A stretch of DNA of 64,000 bases from Mallotus nudiflorus. Its lineage: Eukaryota > Streptophyta > Magnoliopsida > Malpighiales > Euphorbiaceae. How positions within the stretch are numbered: the stretch's first letter is position 1; the number at the start of each line of letters is the position of its first letter. The DNA is taken from assembly GCA_947683625.1 (NCBI GenBank), contig CANTUR010000126.1, forward strand, positions 248,001 through 312,000, read 5' to 3'. A program made the position numbers and the translations under genes. Below the pieces are notes generated by a model, which saw only the letters and a list, made by a program, of their open reading frames with translations, did not search any database and was not told the origin of the DNA. Of the stretch, positions 35,440 through 46,505 are shown in pieces.

Positions 35440-36363
35440 CGGGTTGAATACAATTTAAATCCTACTTAGCCAAAAAGATTATAGAATTAATATCCCCAAA
35501 AACATGAGTGTTCCAAAGCCGAAAACCAGATCTAAGCATTTGAACTTTTGGGAAAGAACGAATATGGGATGACCTACCATGTGAAAAGAAGTAAAAAAAA
35601 ACTTAACTGTAGGGAGAAAATTCTCATACGATGTCCACATATAAAGAAATTTAAAAGGCTGATGAATTTTTGGAATAGATTGGCTGTAAGATAGCAGGAT
35701 AGGATGGTGATTAGAATGATGGCGCACTAGAGTATAACACTCTATAACATTCCAATTCTGAAAGATAGAAGCACTACATAAAGCTCTATCTAGTATGATA
35801 TCAACATAATTTATACCATGTCGATTATTGGTCCAAGTGAAAAAAGAACCCTTTGTCTCCAGATAAGCAAGATCATAAGCAGAAATAGCCAAAACAAAAT
35901 CAGAATAAGAACGGTGAGAGGGAGGTCTGGCAGTTTTCTCATGGACCCTAAAACATGAATTAAAATCACTAATAACAAACTAATCAGAGGAAATTAGAGA
36001 AAAAAAATGAATAAGATTAGTCCATAAATGTCTACGACTCATAGATAAAACATTAGCATAGACACAACTTAGAGTGATGTTTTTTGAACCCAAAGAAAAA
36101 TCCATAGCAATATGTTGATTTGAGGATGAGAGAGCAGAAATGTTATTTGCACCAATAGCATTAGACACCAATAACCATAAAGAGGGAAATAGTAAATCAT
36201 TGCCCACAATAAATGACATATTAATGGAGTGTCAAAAAGAAGAGTGGATATAAAAAAAATCCACTTTAGGTTTTACTAAACATAAGAAATCAAGTTTGTG
36301 AGAAATACAAAAATTATGGAGGATATGTTGGGTGGCTGAATTCCCAATTCCTTGACAATTCCA
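35440..36363 (-). pseudogene. LINE ORF2 apurinic-like endonuclease, broken
   Basis: The first residues are WNCQGIGNSATQHILHNFC (consensus WNCRGIGN), followed by FLCLVKPKV (consensus E in place of K, the catalytic glutamate). 35980-36219 continues with HIAMDFSLG and LSCVYANV. 35479-35892 has AYLETKGSFFTWTNNRHG, LDRAL and the end motif RHHSNHHPILL (consensus SDHHP, so D to N). The domain would nick target DNA. Three catalytic positions are altered and frames are broken, so it is dead. The copia insertion removed the link to ORF1. Confidence 0.9.
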
Positions 36364-37842
36364 TGTATGACCATGTTTTGACTTTATCATTTCATTTAAT
36401 AAATAGACATTTTTCATTATCATTTTGTGTTATAATAATTACTTGAATAGTCAATTCATACTAAGGTCATCAAATATGTGACTTGATAGTAAAACCCTTA
36501 GCTTAAATATGAGTTTTTTTTTTCAAATTATCCCTAGTCAGAATAATATATTATGGTTAGTATGATGTTGATTGATGATTATATTTTACTAATCATGAAT
36601 ATGAGATATTAAGCCAACTCATATGTACCTATTTGAGAAATAAAGTGTTGGATTGACCCATCATGAGAATACTACATAGATAATTGTCATAAGTAATTCT
36701 CATCACAATCATATTGGTTTAGTCCTCTGACCTTGAAATCACCATGGTTTTCTACATAACTATTTTGTATTTTGACATAATCTTGCATTATCTTTAACCA
36801 TATGGTAAAATAGGTTACTATTGGGTATAAAATGAGTTATGTGAGGAATGTAAGTGATTGAGAAGGAATTTGTCCCTTATTTAATATGAGTTATAAGATT
36901 GGCTAAGGAAAATGCATAACCATGCTAATGTAAATTGATAAAGAGTTATCATTCTCAGTCTACTTAGAATCAAGAAATTATATAATTGAATTCTATAAGG
37001 ATGACATAATTTATGACTTATATTCAATCAAGATATCATGAGACAAAGGGACTAGAATATTCATTGTATACTAGGTTATGTCATATTATTAACTTCATAT
37101 GACTTGGGTAGTCATAATGTCCTGCTAGAGGCCACTTATGACTTGTAGGCCTAAATAGAGATTTAAGGCCCACTGGCAATGTCATATGAACCTACAAAGT
37201 CACACACTTTGAATAAACCCAAAATGAAAATGGGTTTAATAAGCCCAAATAAGCTGTGTGGAAATAAATAAATAAATAAAATATTTATTTGTTTATTTAA
37301 GGTAAAGGTTATCTTAAATAAATAGAATATATTTTCTGATTTAATTTTAAATAAAATCAGAATAATAATAAGTGACAAATTACCAAAAGGTCATTTGGCA
37401 AGTGAAATCGTAATTTAAATGTCTATAAATATGTTATATTCTCTAGGGTTTTAAACTCTCTCATTATTCTACCACCAAATTCATTTTTCTCTCCTTTTAG
37501 AAAACAAAACCATAGAGTTTTATTGATTCTTGATTTATGAGAAATCAAGAGAAGGTGCTAGCATACAAACATTCATTTTTATAAAAGGGTTGTTCGTGTG
37601 GACACTTGTGGAGGATGGATTCTTTTGGAGACATCTTAATCCGAACTGTTAAATTAAAAGCTTAAGGTAGGGTGTCATTGGAGTGAACCTCCTCTCTCCT
37701 TTCTAGAAATCTTGCCTCTTCTACATTTTTAGTAAGATTTTGAAAACCCTAGATGTAATCAATTAATCAAATTAGTTGGATCCGAGTTTAGGTTTGTGAT
37801 TAAAATTTAATTTTTCTGCTGCATATAGAATCACGAAACCCA
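36364..37842 (+). repeat. Copia 5' LTR, missing about 30 bases at its start
   Basis: From tgtatgaccatgttttgac it follows the 3' LTR at 61331 onward (tgcatgaccatgttttgac). The 3' LTR has 28 more bases in front, from tgtttagtg at 61303. It ends gaatcacgaaaccca before the PBS. It also keeps about 45 bases near 37630 that the 3' copy lacks. Confidence 0.85.
37424..37431 (+). promoter_or_regulatory. TATA box of the copia 5' LTR
   Basis: TATAAATA, conserved at 62387-62394 in the 3' LTR. Transcription would start about 30 bases on, just before the pyrimidine-rich tctctcattattct. Confidence 0.55.
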
Positions 37843-37846
37843 GTAG

Positions 37847-37860
37847 TGGTATCAAAGCCA
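37847..37860 (+). other. Copia primer-binding site, initiator tRNA-Met type
   Basis: tggtatcaaagcca, four bases after the LTR end. One transition from the usual tggtatcagagcca. Confidence 0.85.
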
Positions 37861-39604
37861 CTTGTAATTTGATTAATTTGATTTTGTGTATATGTGATAT
37901 ATGTGTGTTTGAATGATTCATTTTTGAAAAGGATTTTTTGAAAATTTTATCCAAACAACTTTGATTTTATGATGATTAATTACAATATGTATGAAAACAA
38001 CATTAAACATTAATTTGATTAATGTTTATAATCATTTAATATGATTAAACAGTGAATAAAATTATAATTTTCTATGTTATGTATACTATTTTAAGAAATC
38101 AAAATAACTATTTTTTTTTAAACAGCAAATTTGATTTATGTTTAATTTTAAAACATGAATATTTTGATGATACGAATTTCTGTCAAGGGTAGTATGTTTA
38201 AGTGTTAAACATATTATATAGAATAAATCTATTTGGAATAGATTAATTATTCTATGATATGATTTACAAGTAAATTAGGGTTAGTGGTGGCCACTATTTG
38301 AATGTTAAATATAAAAATGATTTGTTTTGAACAAATCAATCAGATAATAATTTGATTACCAAAATTATTTCCATTTTAGGGTTTTGGCAACAACTCATTC
38401 AAAGAGTTAAGGTAAATCATTTACCTTTGGGGGCACTGCCCCCGAACCCCTATAAAAGGCCATTGCCTCCTTGACCTGCACCCGTTAATCGATTAGCTAG
38501 ATTGCTGCTAAAGGCGCTGCCCCCGGACCCCGCTAAGGGCACTACCCCTTAGACCCTGCTAGGGGTGCTACCCTTTGACCTTGAATGGATTCGTCATGCA
38601 TTTTTTTAACATAATAATTTAATGAATTTGTAAATTGAATTATTTTAGAATATGTGTTTATTGTTAAATGCATAGTGCATAGCATAGCCCTTGAACTAAT
38701 GTGATTAGATTTTATTATTTTTATTTTATTGGGTTGTAATTATTTAAATACAACCTATGAGTCATTTTATTTTTTGTAACTATTTTATTTTATTAGATAG
38801 TAATAGAATAGTTTTAATTACAACATGTAATGTAAATTAATACTGAAGATGCAAATTCAAGTTGAATGCCCATGATGGAGATCCAAGGTTGGAGCCTAAG
38901 GAGGAGGTCCATGGCAGAAGATGGAGATCCAAATTGAAGGCTTAATTTGTATTTGTAATATCACCTAGGTTTGACCTTTGATCTTCATATTGGCTTATAA
39001 AGATCAACTTAGTTATGGGCCATGCTATATTATGTTTATCTTGTTATATTAGTATGTTATGCATGTGATGCCATGTGATGCCATGTATGTGATGTAATAT
39101 AACAATAACTAAATAAGATAAAAATTAACTAAACCCTCATTTAATATTAAGTCATTAAAATGCCTCCCATTAATAAACACTTATCAAGATTTGGATTTCT
39201 ATATATAGGTTATGCCAAAACATTATGTATAAAGCCATCTAAATAAGATAATATGGATAATGGTGATATCCATATGTTTGAGTTAGTTATACTTAACTAG
39301 GATATCAAAATGGTTTTGGACCTAGGGCATTGGATATGATATGCTGGTATATATGATATCCTATAATTATCCAAGAATTACATGAGATGTAATTAGTAAA
39401 GTGTTACCTACCTAAATAGCCACACTTTAAGTGATAAGCCAAAGCTTACTTGAAGTAGGGTAAAATATGGATCTTGGCCCACTAAGAAATTTCAATTATT
39501 GAAAGTATTTTGAGGTTTTATAATTTATGAAAATTTAGTGGGATTTTTCTTATACCTCTTTCATAATAAAACTAAATGTACTCTATATATATTTATTACA
39601 AATA
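37861..39604 (+). other. Copia 5' leader, no gene
   Basis: Unusually long (1.7 kb), AT-rich except for the GC-rich repeat at 38427-38580. No useful open frame. tatgcatgtgatgccatgtgatgcc near 39058-39085 contains a short direct repeat. Confidence 0.6.
38427..38580 (+). repeat. GC-rich tandem repeat in the copia leader
   Basis: Five degenerate units of about 25 bases around the pattern gggcgctgcccccggacccc. Each unit begins with a G run and continues with a C run, so each can fold on itself. It is the most GC-rich stretch in the window. Confidence 0.8.
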
Positions 39605-40271
39605 ATGACATCAAACACTGCACTTATCATGTCACTACGATTGATCCTTGAGAAGGATAAGCTAAATAGGACTAACTTTCTTGACTGGTACATAAACCTA
39701 ACAATTGTTCTTAGGCAATAAAGAAAGGAATATATCCTTGATCAACCCATCCTAGAGGAACCAGCTACTAATGCTCGTAAAGCACAAAAGGATGCTTATA
39801 GTAAGCATCTCAATAATTCAGTTGATGTCACTTGTCTCATGCTTGGATGCATGGAGTCTGAGCTTCAAAAACAATTAATGGAAATGGAGGCTTATACTAT
39901 GGTAGGCCATCTTAAGGAAATGTTCTAAGAGAAAGCTAGAATTAAAAGGTTCAATACCATCAGGGCATTGCTCTCCTATAAGTTGACTACTAGCAACTCT
40001 ATCAGTCCTCATGTTCTTAAGATGAAGGGTCATCTTGAACACTTGGACAAGCTTGGTCATAATATTGAACAAGAATTAGCTATTAATATCATTCTCTAAT
40101 CTTTTCCTGAAGCTTATAATGGTTTCATCATGAATTTCAATATGCATAGTATGGATAAAACTGTTTCAGAGTTGCATGAGAAGCTTAAAACTGTTGAAAA
40201 ACATCAAGAATTCCACCAAGGATGTTCTAATGGTCAATAAAGGAAAAGGTATGAAAAAAGTAGGAAAGGGT
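39605..40271 (+). pseudogene. Copia gag, first part (UBN2-type capsid), interrupted by the Tat-like element
   Basis: From the ATG at 39605 the frame reads RLILEKDKLNRTNFLDWYIN, LRQ-stop-RKEYILDQPILEE, VDVTCLMLGCMESELQKQLM, AYTMVGHLKEMF-stop, then SPHVLKMKGHLEHLDKLG and IL-stop-SFPEAYNGFIMNFNM. This is the standard plant copia gag (UBN2) order. Stops are at places where CAA, TGG/CAA-type or similar codons are expected. After GQ-stop a lysine-rich tail leads to the gypsy insertion at 40277. Gag would form the virus-like particle. Confidence 0.9.
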
Positions 40272-40276
40272 AAGGG
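40272..40276. repeat. TSD (left) of the Tat-like element
   Basis: aaggg, repeated at 57986-57990. Confidence 0.9.
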
Positions 40277-42319
40277 TGTAAACACCCAATTTTAGGATGC
40301 AATTGTGCATAATTACGATGTAAGCCCCTATGATGAAATTAATTCAAAAAATTGAACTTGGCTGTTGATTTTATGGACTTTAGGGACTAAATTGCAATGT
40401 TTTTTAGGATTTGATTGCGAATAAGTCATTTTTTTAGGGGTCTTTTGGTAATTAAAAGTTAAATAAATAAATAAATATTTTTTTAGGATCGGCATTGCAC
40501 AATACCATATTTTTTTAATTTTTTTTTGCGTATTTTTCCTTATTTTTATTGATTTTTTCAATGTTTTGATTGGTTGAAAAATTCAAAATTTTATCTAATA
40601 AGGTTTTTTTTAAAAAAAGAAACGCAGAAGATATTTTTTTTTAAATCAAAACAAACGCTATTTGATATGATCAGATAGGTCTGTTCCTCCTTTGGAGGAA
40701 GTTCAGTATGCACATACTCTGCATTTAAAAGCTGAGTTTGCATGCGTGCTGTAGGGGAGAGGTTTTTTTTTTGCTAGAGAGGGGCGAGAGGATTTTTTGA
40801 CATACGAAAAAAAGCTTTGATTTTCAAAAACCCTAATTTTTGCAGTTCATTTGAGGAAGACGATACATCCATTTTTAGTCTTAGTCCATAATCAAATCAA
40901 CACTGAGTCGATTTTAGTGGTGAAAATCCTAATTTGAGGGGTAGAAAAAGGGCATATGCACAACACTCATTTTTTTCTTTCTTCTCTTATGTGATTTTTT
41001 ATTCATTTCATTAATTGTTTTATTATTTAATTTCACTACTAATTTGATTGCTTTTTTTATTTTTTTTGTTTTGATGTCCGTATGTGGATTGAGGGGGAGG
41101 ATACTGCCTGTGTTTAATTAAATAGAAAACCCATGGAATGCCATGGATGAACCTGTACTATTTTAATAATAGTTCTTAGGATTTTAATTTTTGTTTTGCA
41201 TTTTGGTATCCTGTGTAGTTTATTTTAATTTTTGGCTATATAATTATTTAATTTTAATTTTGTACGTAGTTTGTAATAGCCCCAGCAGTGTGAATAGTGA
41301 AAGACTTAAATTTTTGTATTTTAAAATTGATTAGTAATTCGGTTCAATTGGGTAAAAAATCAATTAAAATCAATGGTGACAGTAGCTTAAATTAGGGTTT
41401 GCATGTAATTAATTTAAGATTTTTTTAGAAAATCACTGTAATTTTTGTTTAATCTATTTTTTGTGTTTTATTTATTTTGGGCTTGTTTTTTATGTTTTTA
41501 TGTTTTTGGGCCCCAACCTCACATTTAGGTCTAACCCACTAAATAAATAGGCTTAAAAATGGTTTAGGATTTTAAATAATTAAAATCAACATAGGCCCAT
41601 TAGGTTAATTAGATTTTAGGCCCATTTAATTAATTAAAACTTGTCTAGACTTAGCTCAGTCCACTTAAATTTATTTCTTTTAAAATAAATTGATTTTAAA
41701 ATAAATTGACCTAGGCCCACATTTCACTTAAAATAAAACCAAGTTAGACTTAGGCCCACTAATTTAATTTATTTTCTTTAAAATTGAATAAACTTAAGTC
41801 CATATCTTAGAAAGACTAAAAAATAGATTTACGCTCACTAATTAATAAAAATGTAGGCCCACTTTTATTCCATTTCATTTGTAAATAAAATGTAGATTTA
41901 GCTAACTTTTTAATAAAATTAACATAGTTTAGACTTAGGGACAACACGATCTTGAGTGCATTTTTTACTTGTAATTTTATTGACTTATTGCCTTTTTGGG
42001 TAGATGAATGTTAATTAGGGTTTAATAAAATTGCAAGTAATTAGAGGATGAAATAATTATTTATAAAATTATTCTAAATTAACACGAGACTAAGAGAAAT
42101 TAGTATTTCGTATCCAGAATCTCCTGGTTGTGGTGCTAATTTTTTTTAAGAGAATCAAGTACCACCAATCAAATTGTCCCAATTATTACCCTGGGTGGTG
42201 ACTCCTCATCTCCATGCCATGTCTTTGTGGTAGTGGTTAGTGTGTTCTTTAAGGCCCTGAGCCTAAACAGTGTCACGGTTGCTAAAATCTTGGACACTCG
42301 CTAAACCCCGCCGTTTACA
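40277..42319 (+). repeat. Tat-like 5' LTR
   Basis: It begins tgtaaacacccaatttt and ends aaccccgccgtttaca. It matches 55922-57985, with roughly one difference per 12-15 bases over the first 120 bases by eye. It lacks about 35 bases present in the 3' LTR near 56132-56180. Confidence 0.92.
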
Positions 42320-42320
42320 G

Positions 42321-42338
42321 TGGCGACTCCACTAAGGA
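42321..42338 (+). other. Primer-binding site of the Tat-like element
   Basis: tggcgactccactaagga, one base after the LTR. It resembles the tRNA-Arg-type PBS reported for Ogre elements (TGGCGACTC...), from memory. Confidence 0.65.
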
Positions 42339-43130
42339 TAAGAGATACTGATTCTACTCATGTTCTTTAGAATTGTTTTATCGATTATTTTTTCATTCTT
42401 GCATTCATTCTGCATGTCCCTATTAAACTGATGGCATTGGTTTATGATTCCATGATTCCATGATTCCACTAGCTTTATGGAGTTGTAGATTGGCTAACCA
42501 TCACTCTTAGCCTTAACTTGGCTCAAGAGAGATTACCGGGCTCATCTGACTAGAGTTTGTAACCCAAGTCCCTAAAGGGGGGTAATCTTCTCTCGAGTTG
42601 GTAAAGGATTTTGGGCCCCTCTGACCTTGGCCTATAAGTTAAAGTCCATAATGGAGAGCATCTTGCTAAGGGAACCTTAACTTCTAACCATATATAATGG
42701 CCTAGTTACTTCCCCTAGGATCTTCAGCTGGAGTGCTTGTTTATTTGAATTTCCATGAGGTATTTCTATTTATAAAAGCCTAGGCCTATACCTTTGAAGC
42801 TCATTTAGGCTAATAAGGATTAGGCTAGACCTTTATATTTAGAAATGTTGCTTCTGTGCTTTTTTAAGAGAGATTTGACATGCGCGTCGGCTCTTAATAT
42901 CCCCTATTGATATGAAGGCCAAGATAAAAAATCCTAGGAAAAGAAACTCGCCATTGAACACGTGTGTGGGAGGAATAAGGTTGGAAGGCTTATGCTTACA
43001 TGTTGCTTGTTGATTGCTTCTTGATACTTGCTACTTGCTAAGTGTTTGCCTGCTACTTGTTACATGAACATATGCATCATGCATACATGCATACATACAG
43101 TCCATGCATCATACTAATACCTTATTTTGT
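42339..43130 (+). other. 5' leader of the Tat-like element, no gene
   Basis: Mixed-composition DNA with short repeated words (gattccatgattcc near 42450; catgcatacatgc near 43080). No frame of interest until gag. Confidence 0.5.
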
Positions 43131-43139
43131 AGCCATTAT

Positions 43140-44780
43140 AGATTCATCCAGGTCTTCTCGTGTCTGGGGACAAAGAGGTGGTAGATTGACCAGAGTTGAT
43201 TTAAGTCTAGAGTTTACAGCTCAAGGCATTCTTCACAAACTAGAGAGACTAGAGGGGAGTCCAATTAACCTACTATTCCTAGAAGCTGAATTAGCTCAGA
43301 GTGAACATACTAAAATGGAACAATAACTAGAGATGTGGACTTTAGAGGACATTAAGGGAGCTTTGATGGATGACATGAGAGCTATGATGCAGGATGAACT
43401 GAGATAGGCTTTGGTCGGACTAGTGTAACCTGTTGTTGGACAAGCATCTGCTGCTGTTATTGAACAACCACCTATTGCTACTGTTGAACAACCACCTGTT
43501 GTAGGTGCTCCACCTGTTGCTCCTCCACTTACAGCTAACAATGCTGGGGGGCAACCTGCTCCTAGAAATGTGCATGCTATTGATATGAGAATGGAAGATA
43601 TTGAAAACTACATGGTAGAAAAGGTGAAGAGAGAGTCACTTGAATTGGTTCAAGATCTTAAGTCTAAGCAGATGCAAGCATTGACTCAGAAAATGTCCAA
43701 GATGGAAGAGCTTATTAGAGGACAAGGAACGAGATATTCTTTTAACTTTAATGACCTGTTGTAAATGGAGGGAGATAAGCTGCCTGAAAAATTCAAAATG
43801 CCTCCACTGTAGAAGTTTAATGGGAGAGGAGATCCAAGGATTCATTTGAGTCAATACACCATAACCATAAGCACTACTTAAGCACCATTATCAGTAGTTG
43901 CTAGGCTGTTTGTGTTGTCCCTGAAAGGAATGGCTGTGAACTGGCACCATGGGTTAGAAAAGTCTGTTAGAACTGACTAGAAGGAACTATGTACTGCATT
44001 CTTGAAGCAATATGATTATAACACTCGAATGGAAGTGTCAATTAGGGATTTGGAGTTGTCTAAACAAAAATCAAATGAGTCATTTTCTAATTTCTTAACT
44101 CGTTTCATGAATAAAGCAGAGATGATGAAAAATAAGCTTGTTGAGAAGGATTAAGTTAGAATGATAGTCCATAATGTGTCACCTAATTTGGTCGAGAGGT
44201 TACATATGATGAATCCCAAAACCTTTATGGATTGGTATGATGATGGGTTATAAGTTGAGGAAATTGAGAATGATAAAAATAAAGCTATTAGAGGCACATG
44301 AACTCGAAACTACCCAACAGGGGGCATACAATAAGGAAGTACTAGCTGAGCTATAGAGGTGTGTGCAGTTCAATAACCCCGAAGGTTCTCCAACTTCAAC
44401 CAACCACTCTCCAAAGTCCTAGAGAGGCTAATCCAAAAAGGCATGCTTTGACCCTTAACCTTTTCCAAACCCCCAAATCCAAATCTCTGTGTCTATGATC
44501 CAAACAATCACTGCAAGTTTCATCAAGTAGCTGGTCATTCCATAGATACCTGCATTCGCTTAAAACATGAAATTCAAAACTTGATAGACTCCAAAAAAAT
44601 CATCGACCTTGAAAAATCCAACTCTAACCCAAACACCAAAAATAACCCTTTCCCAGATTATTGGAATATTCCACCATCAGCCACCATGATGATCAACTCA
44701 GGGGTTAGAGAAGAAAAAGTGCTAAGCTCCTTCAAGGATCTCAACCTTATACCCAATGGAGAACCTTTCAGATAACCACA
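43140..44780 (+). pseudogene. Tat-like gag, broken
   Basis: Plus-strand frames give a coiled-coil-like start (HKLERLEGSPINLLFLEAEL; 43570-43764 with MEDIENYMVEKVKRESLELV), then KLPEKFKMPPL-stop-KFNGRGDPRIHL, matching the Tat gag consensus KFKMP.F.KFDG..DP..HL. 43920-44290 reads GMAVNWHHGLEKSV, FLKQYDYNTRMEVSIRDLEL, KQKSNESFSNFLTRFMNKA and MIVHNVSPNLVERL. 44480-44580 gives HCKFHQVAGHSIDTCIRLKH, a zinc-knuckle-like segment with one C-x-x-x... pattern. At least eight stops. It would form the particle shell. Confidence 0.88.
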
Positions 44781-44782
44781 AA

Positions 44783-45180
44783 GAGGAGCAGAAGATTTAC
44801 TGGGCCAGCCCTCAGGCAAGTTTGATTACAGAGTATTCTACTCGAAACCACCCTCTACTGATATCCCTATTGAAACAATTGAGCCCTCAGGTTGGGGAGA
44901 TGAGTTTAATGATAAGCCAGTAGAAGAAGAGCCTAAAATTCCTGAGTGGTCACTAAGAGGAGTTGAAGATCTGTTGGGACAACCTTCGGGCAAGTTTGAT
45001 TTCAGAGTGTTCTATTCTAAACCCACTTATACTGACATCCCCATTGAATCGATTGCGCTGACAGGATGGGGTGATGAGTTTGAAAAAGATGAATTCTTAA
45101 CCCCAGAACTATCCCATGAAGGGGTTGAAGAGCTGCTAAGTCAACATATGGACAAGATGAGGGAGTTGAAGACTAAAGAA
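44783..45180 (+). repeat. In-frame tandem duplication of 58 codons between gag and protease
   Basis: The segment at 44783 (GAEDLLGQPSGKFDYRVFYS) is repeated at 44957 (GVEDLLGQPSGKFDFRVFYS), period 174 bases, both continuing with TDIPIE..I...GWGDEF. A third, shorter and diverged copy starts near 45120 (GVEELLSQHMDKM). All copies keep the same frame. Confidence 0.85.
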
Positions 45181-45247
45181 ACATGCAAAGTGGAAGTTTG
45201 GAAAAATGAGAAAAGAGAATGGATCATTGGGGCTGTAGACATCTAGT

Positions 45248-45950
45248 ATGATTCTGATGGCAGAAAGGGAAGAAACAAAAGATACAGAAGTAGAGGAAGG
45301 AAAGAAAGAGGATTTGATCCTAGAACAACTCAAGAAGGTTAAAGTGAGTGTGAGCATTTGGGAATTCCTGATGCATTCAGGCATCCACATAAGGGTTTTG
45401 GTTAAAGCTTTGTTGAACTTGAGCATTGAAATGGCATCTATGCCTGAGGCTATGGTAGCAAAGGTGACAGAAAAGAAATATGGGCTAATAATATTCTCAG
45501 ATGATGACTTGCCTTTGGAGGGAAGAAGTCATAACAAGGCATTATTTATCCCAGTTGAAGTAAAAGGGAAGAGAACCAACTTTATGATGGTGGATGATGG
45601 TTCAGCTATAAATGTATGCCTACTAAAGAACTTGCCTATTCTGGGTCTAAAAGTAGATGACTTGACGACTTCAAACCTCATAATCAAAGCTTACGATGAC
45701 AGTACCAGGAATGTGGAGGGAACATTTTAGGCTTTGGTCAAAACAAGGCCCGTAGAGTCGACTATTGAATTTACTGTATTGGACATCCCTGTTACCTATG
45801 CCTTGCTGTTGGGAAGGCTGTGGTTTCATGCCCTGGGAGGAGTACCTTCAACAGTGCACCAAAAAATAAAATTCCCTCATGAAGGAGATGTCATGACAAT
45901 AGAAGCTGGAACTAATGCAGCTGTAGCAGCTATACTTGATAAATAGAAGC
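45248..45950 (+). pseudogene. Tat-like aspartic protease, broken by one stop
   Basis: The frame 45248-45730 ends with the protease body: FIPVEVKGKRTNFMMVDDGS, AINVCLLKNLPILGL and LIIKAYDDSTRNVEG. A stop follows (TTTTAG), and 45734-45946 continues in the same frame with STIEFTVLDIPVTYALLLGR and LWFHALGGVPSTVHQKIKF. The DDGSA site (D-x-G type) and the LLGRPWxH-like motif are both retained. It would mature the Gag-Pol polyprotein. It is the best-preserved protease in the window but is still interrupted. Confidence 0.9.
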
Positions 45951-46194
45951 AAGTATGTGTTCCGCCTGGTATCCAAGTTACTGGAATATTTGATGAGATG
46001 GATCCTAGGGTTGCAAAAATGATGGAAAGCATGAATTATTAACATAGACAGGGGCTCGGGAATAATGAGCAAGGAAACCCTAAGCCCCCCCGAACATTAA
46101 AACCCAGGACCATAAGAAGTGTTTGGGATAAAATGAGGCAGGATCGACTAGTAGAAGAGCAAAGAACAAAGAGAAAGCAAAACGAAATAAGCCC

Positions 46195-46443
46195 TTGGGA
46201 AGGATTGGACCACTAAGTGAAAATTTCATCAAGCCAGGGGAAGGCAAGTATTATCTGGGCACTAAAGAATTTGTTAATGTGGTTGGAAAAGATGTCTTTG
46301 GGTTTGACATCTTCAAGGAACCGATTGTGGAAAGCCTAGTGGCTAGCAACAAAGAGGAAGTCATGAAGCAAGTAACTGAAAGGATAGGTGATAATGCTAT
46401 TAAGGAGCTGCTGTGTCTGCCACCTGAGGAGGAACCACCCTAA
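46195..46443 (+). pseudogene. Linker between protease and RT of the Tat-like polyprotein
   Basis: Frame with NFIKPGEGKYYLGTKEFVNV, VGKDVFGFDIF, LCLPPEEEPP. The acidic/proline end is like the Tat spacer before RT. No domain is recognised. Stops separate it from protease and RT. Confidence 0.6.
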
Positions 46444-46505
46444 GACTTAGCTATTGTCATTAGTGATAGTTTTATTGATGTTTTTATGAAGAAATTGATG
46501 TAATA

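Larger units (their letters stand above)
32099..36363 (-). mobile_element. L1-type LINE, 3' part (ORF2 and 3' UTR)
   Basis: On the minus strand this piece runs from the first residues of the endonuclease (36363) through RT, a zinc-binding C-terminal region and RNase H, to a short 3' UTR ending in an A-rich tail near 32099-32112. It is cut at 36363/36364 by the copia LTR. The 5' part with ORF1 continues at 62767-64000, beyond the copia element. The 5' end is outside the window, so the LINE TSD cannot be tested. RNase H after RT is typical of plant L1 elements. Confidence 0.88.

Noticed and set aside
40328..40561. Minus-strand lysine-rich frame at the start of the Tat-like 5' LTR
   Set aside because: Inside the LTR and not kept open in the 3' LTR, which differs there by an indel.
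43296..43854. Minus-strand frames (81 and 72 codons) opposite the Tat-like gag
   Set aside because: Shadows of the sense gag, without any motif; unlike the antisense units at 50-55 kb they have no promoter or conserved text.
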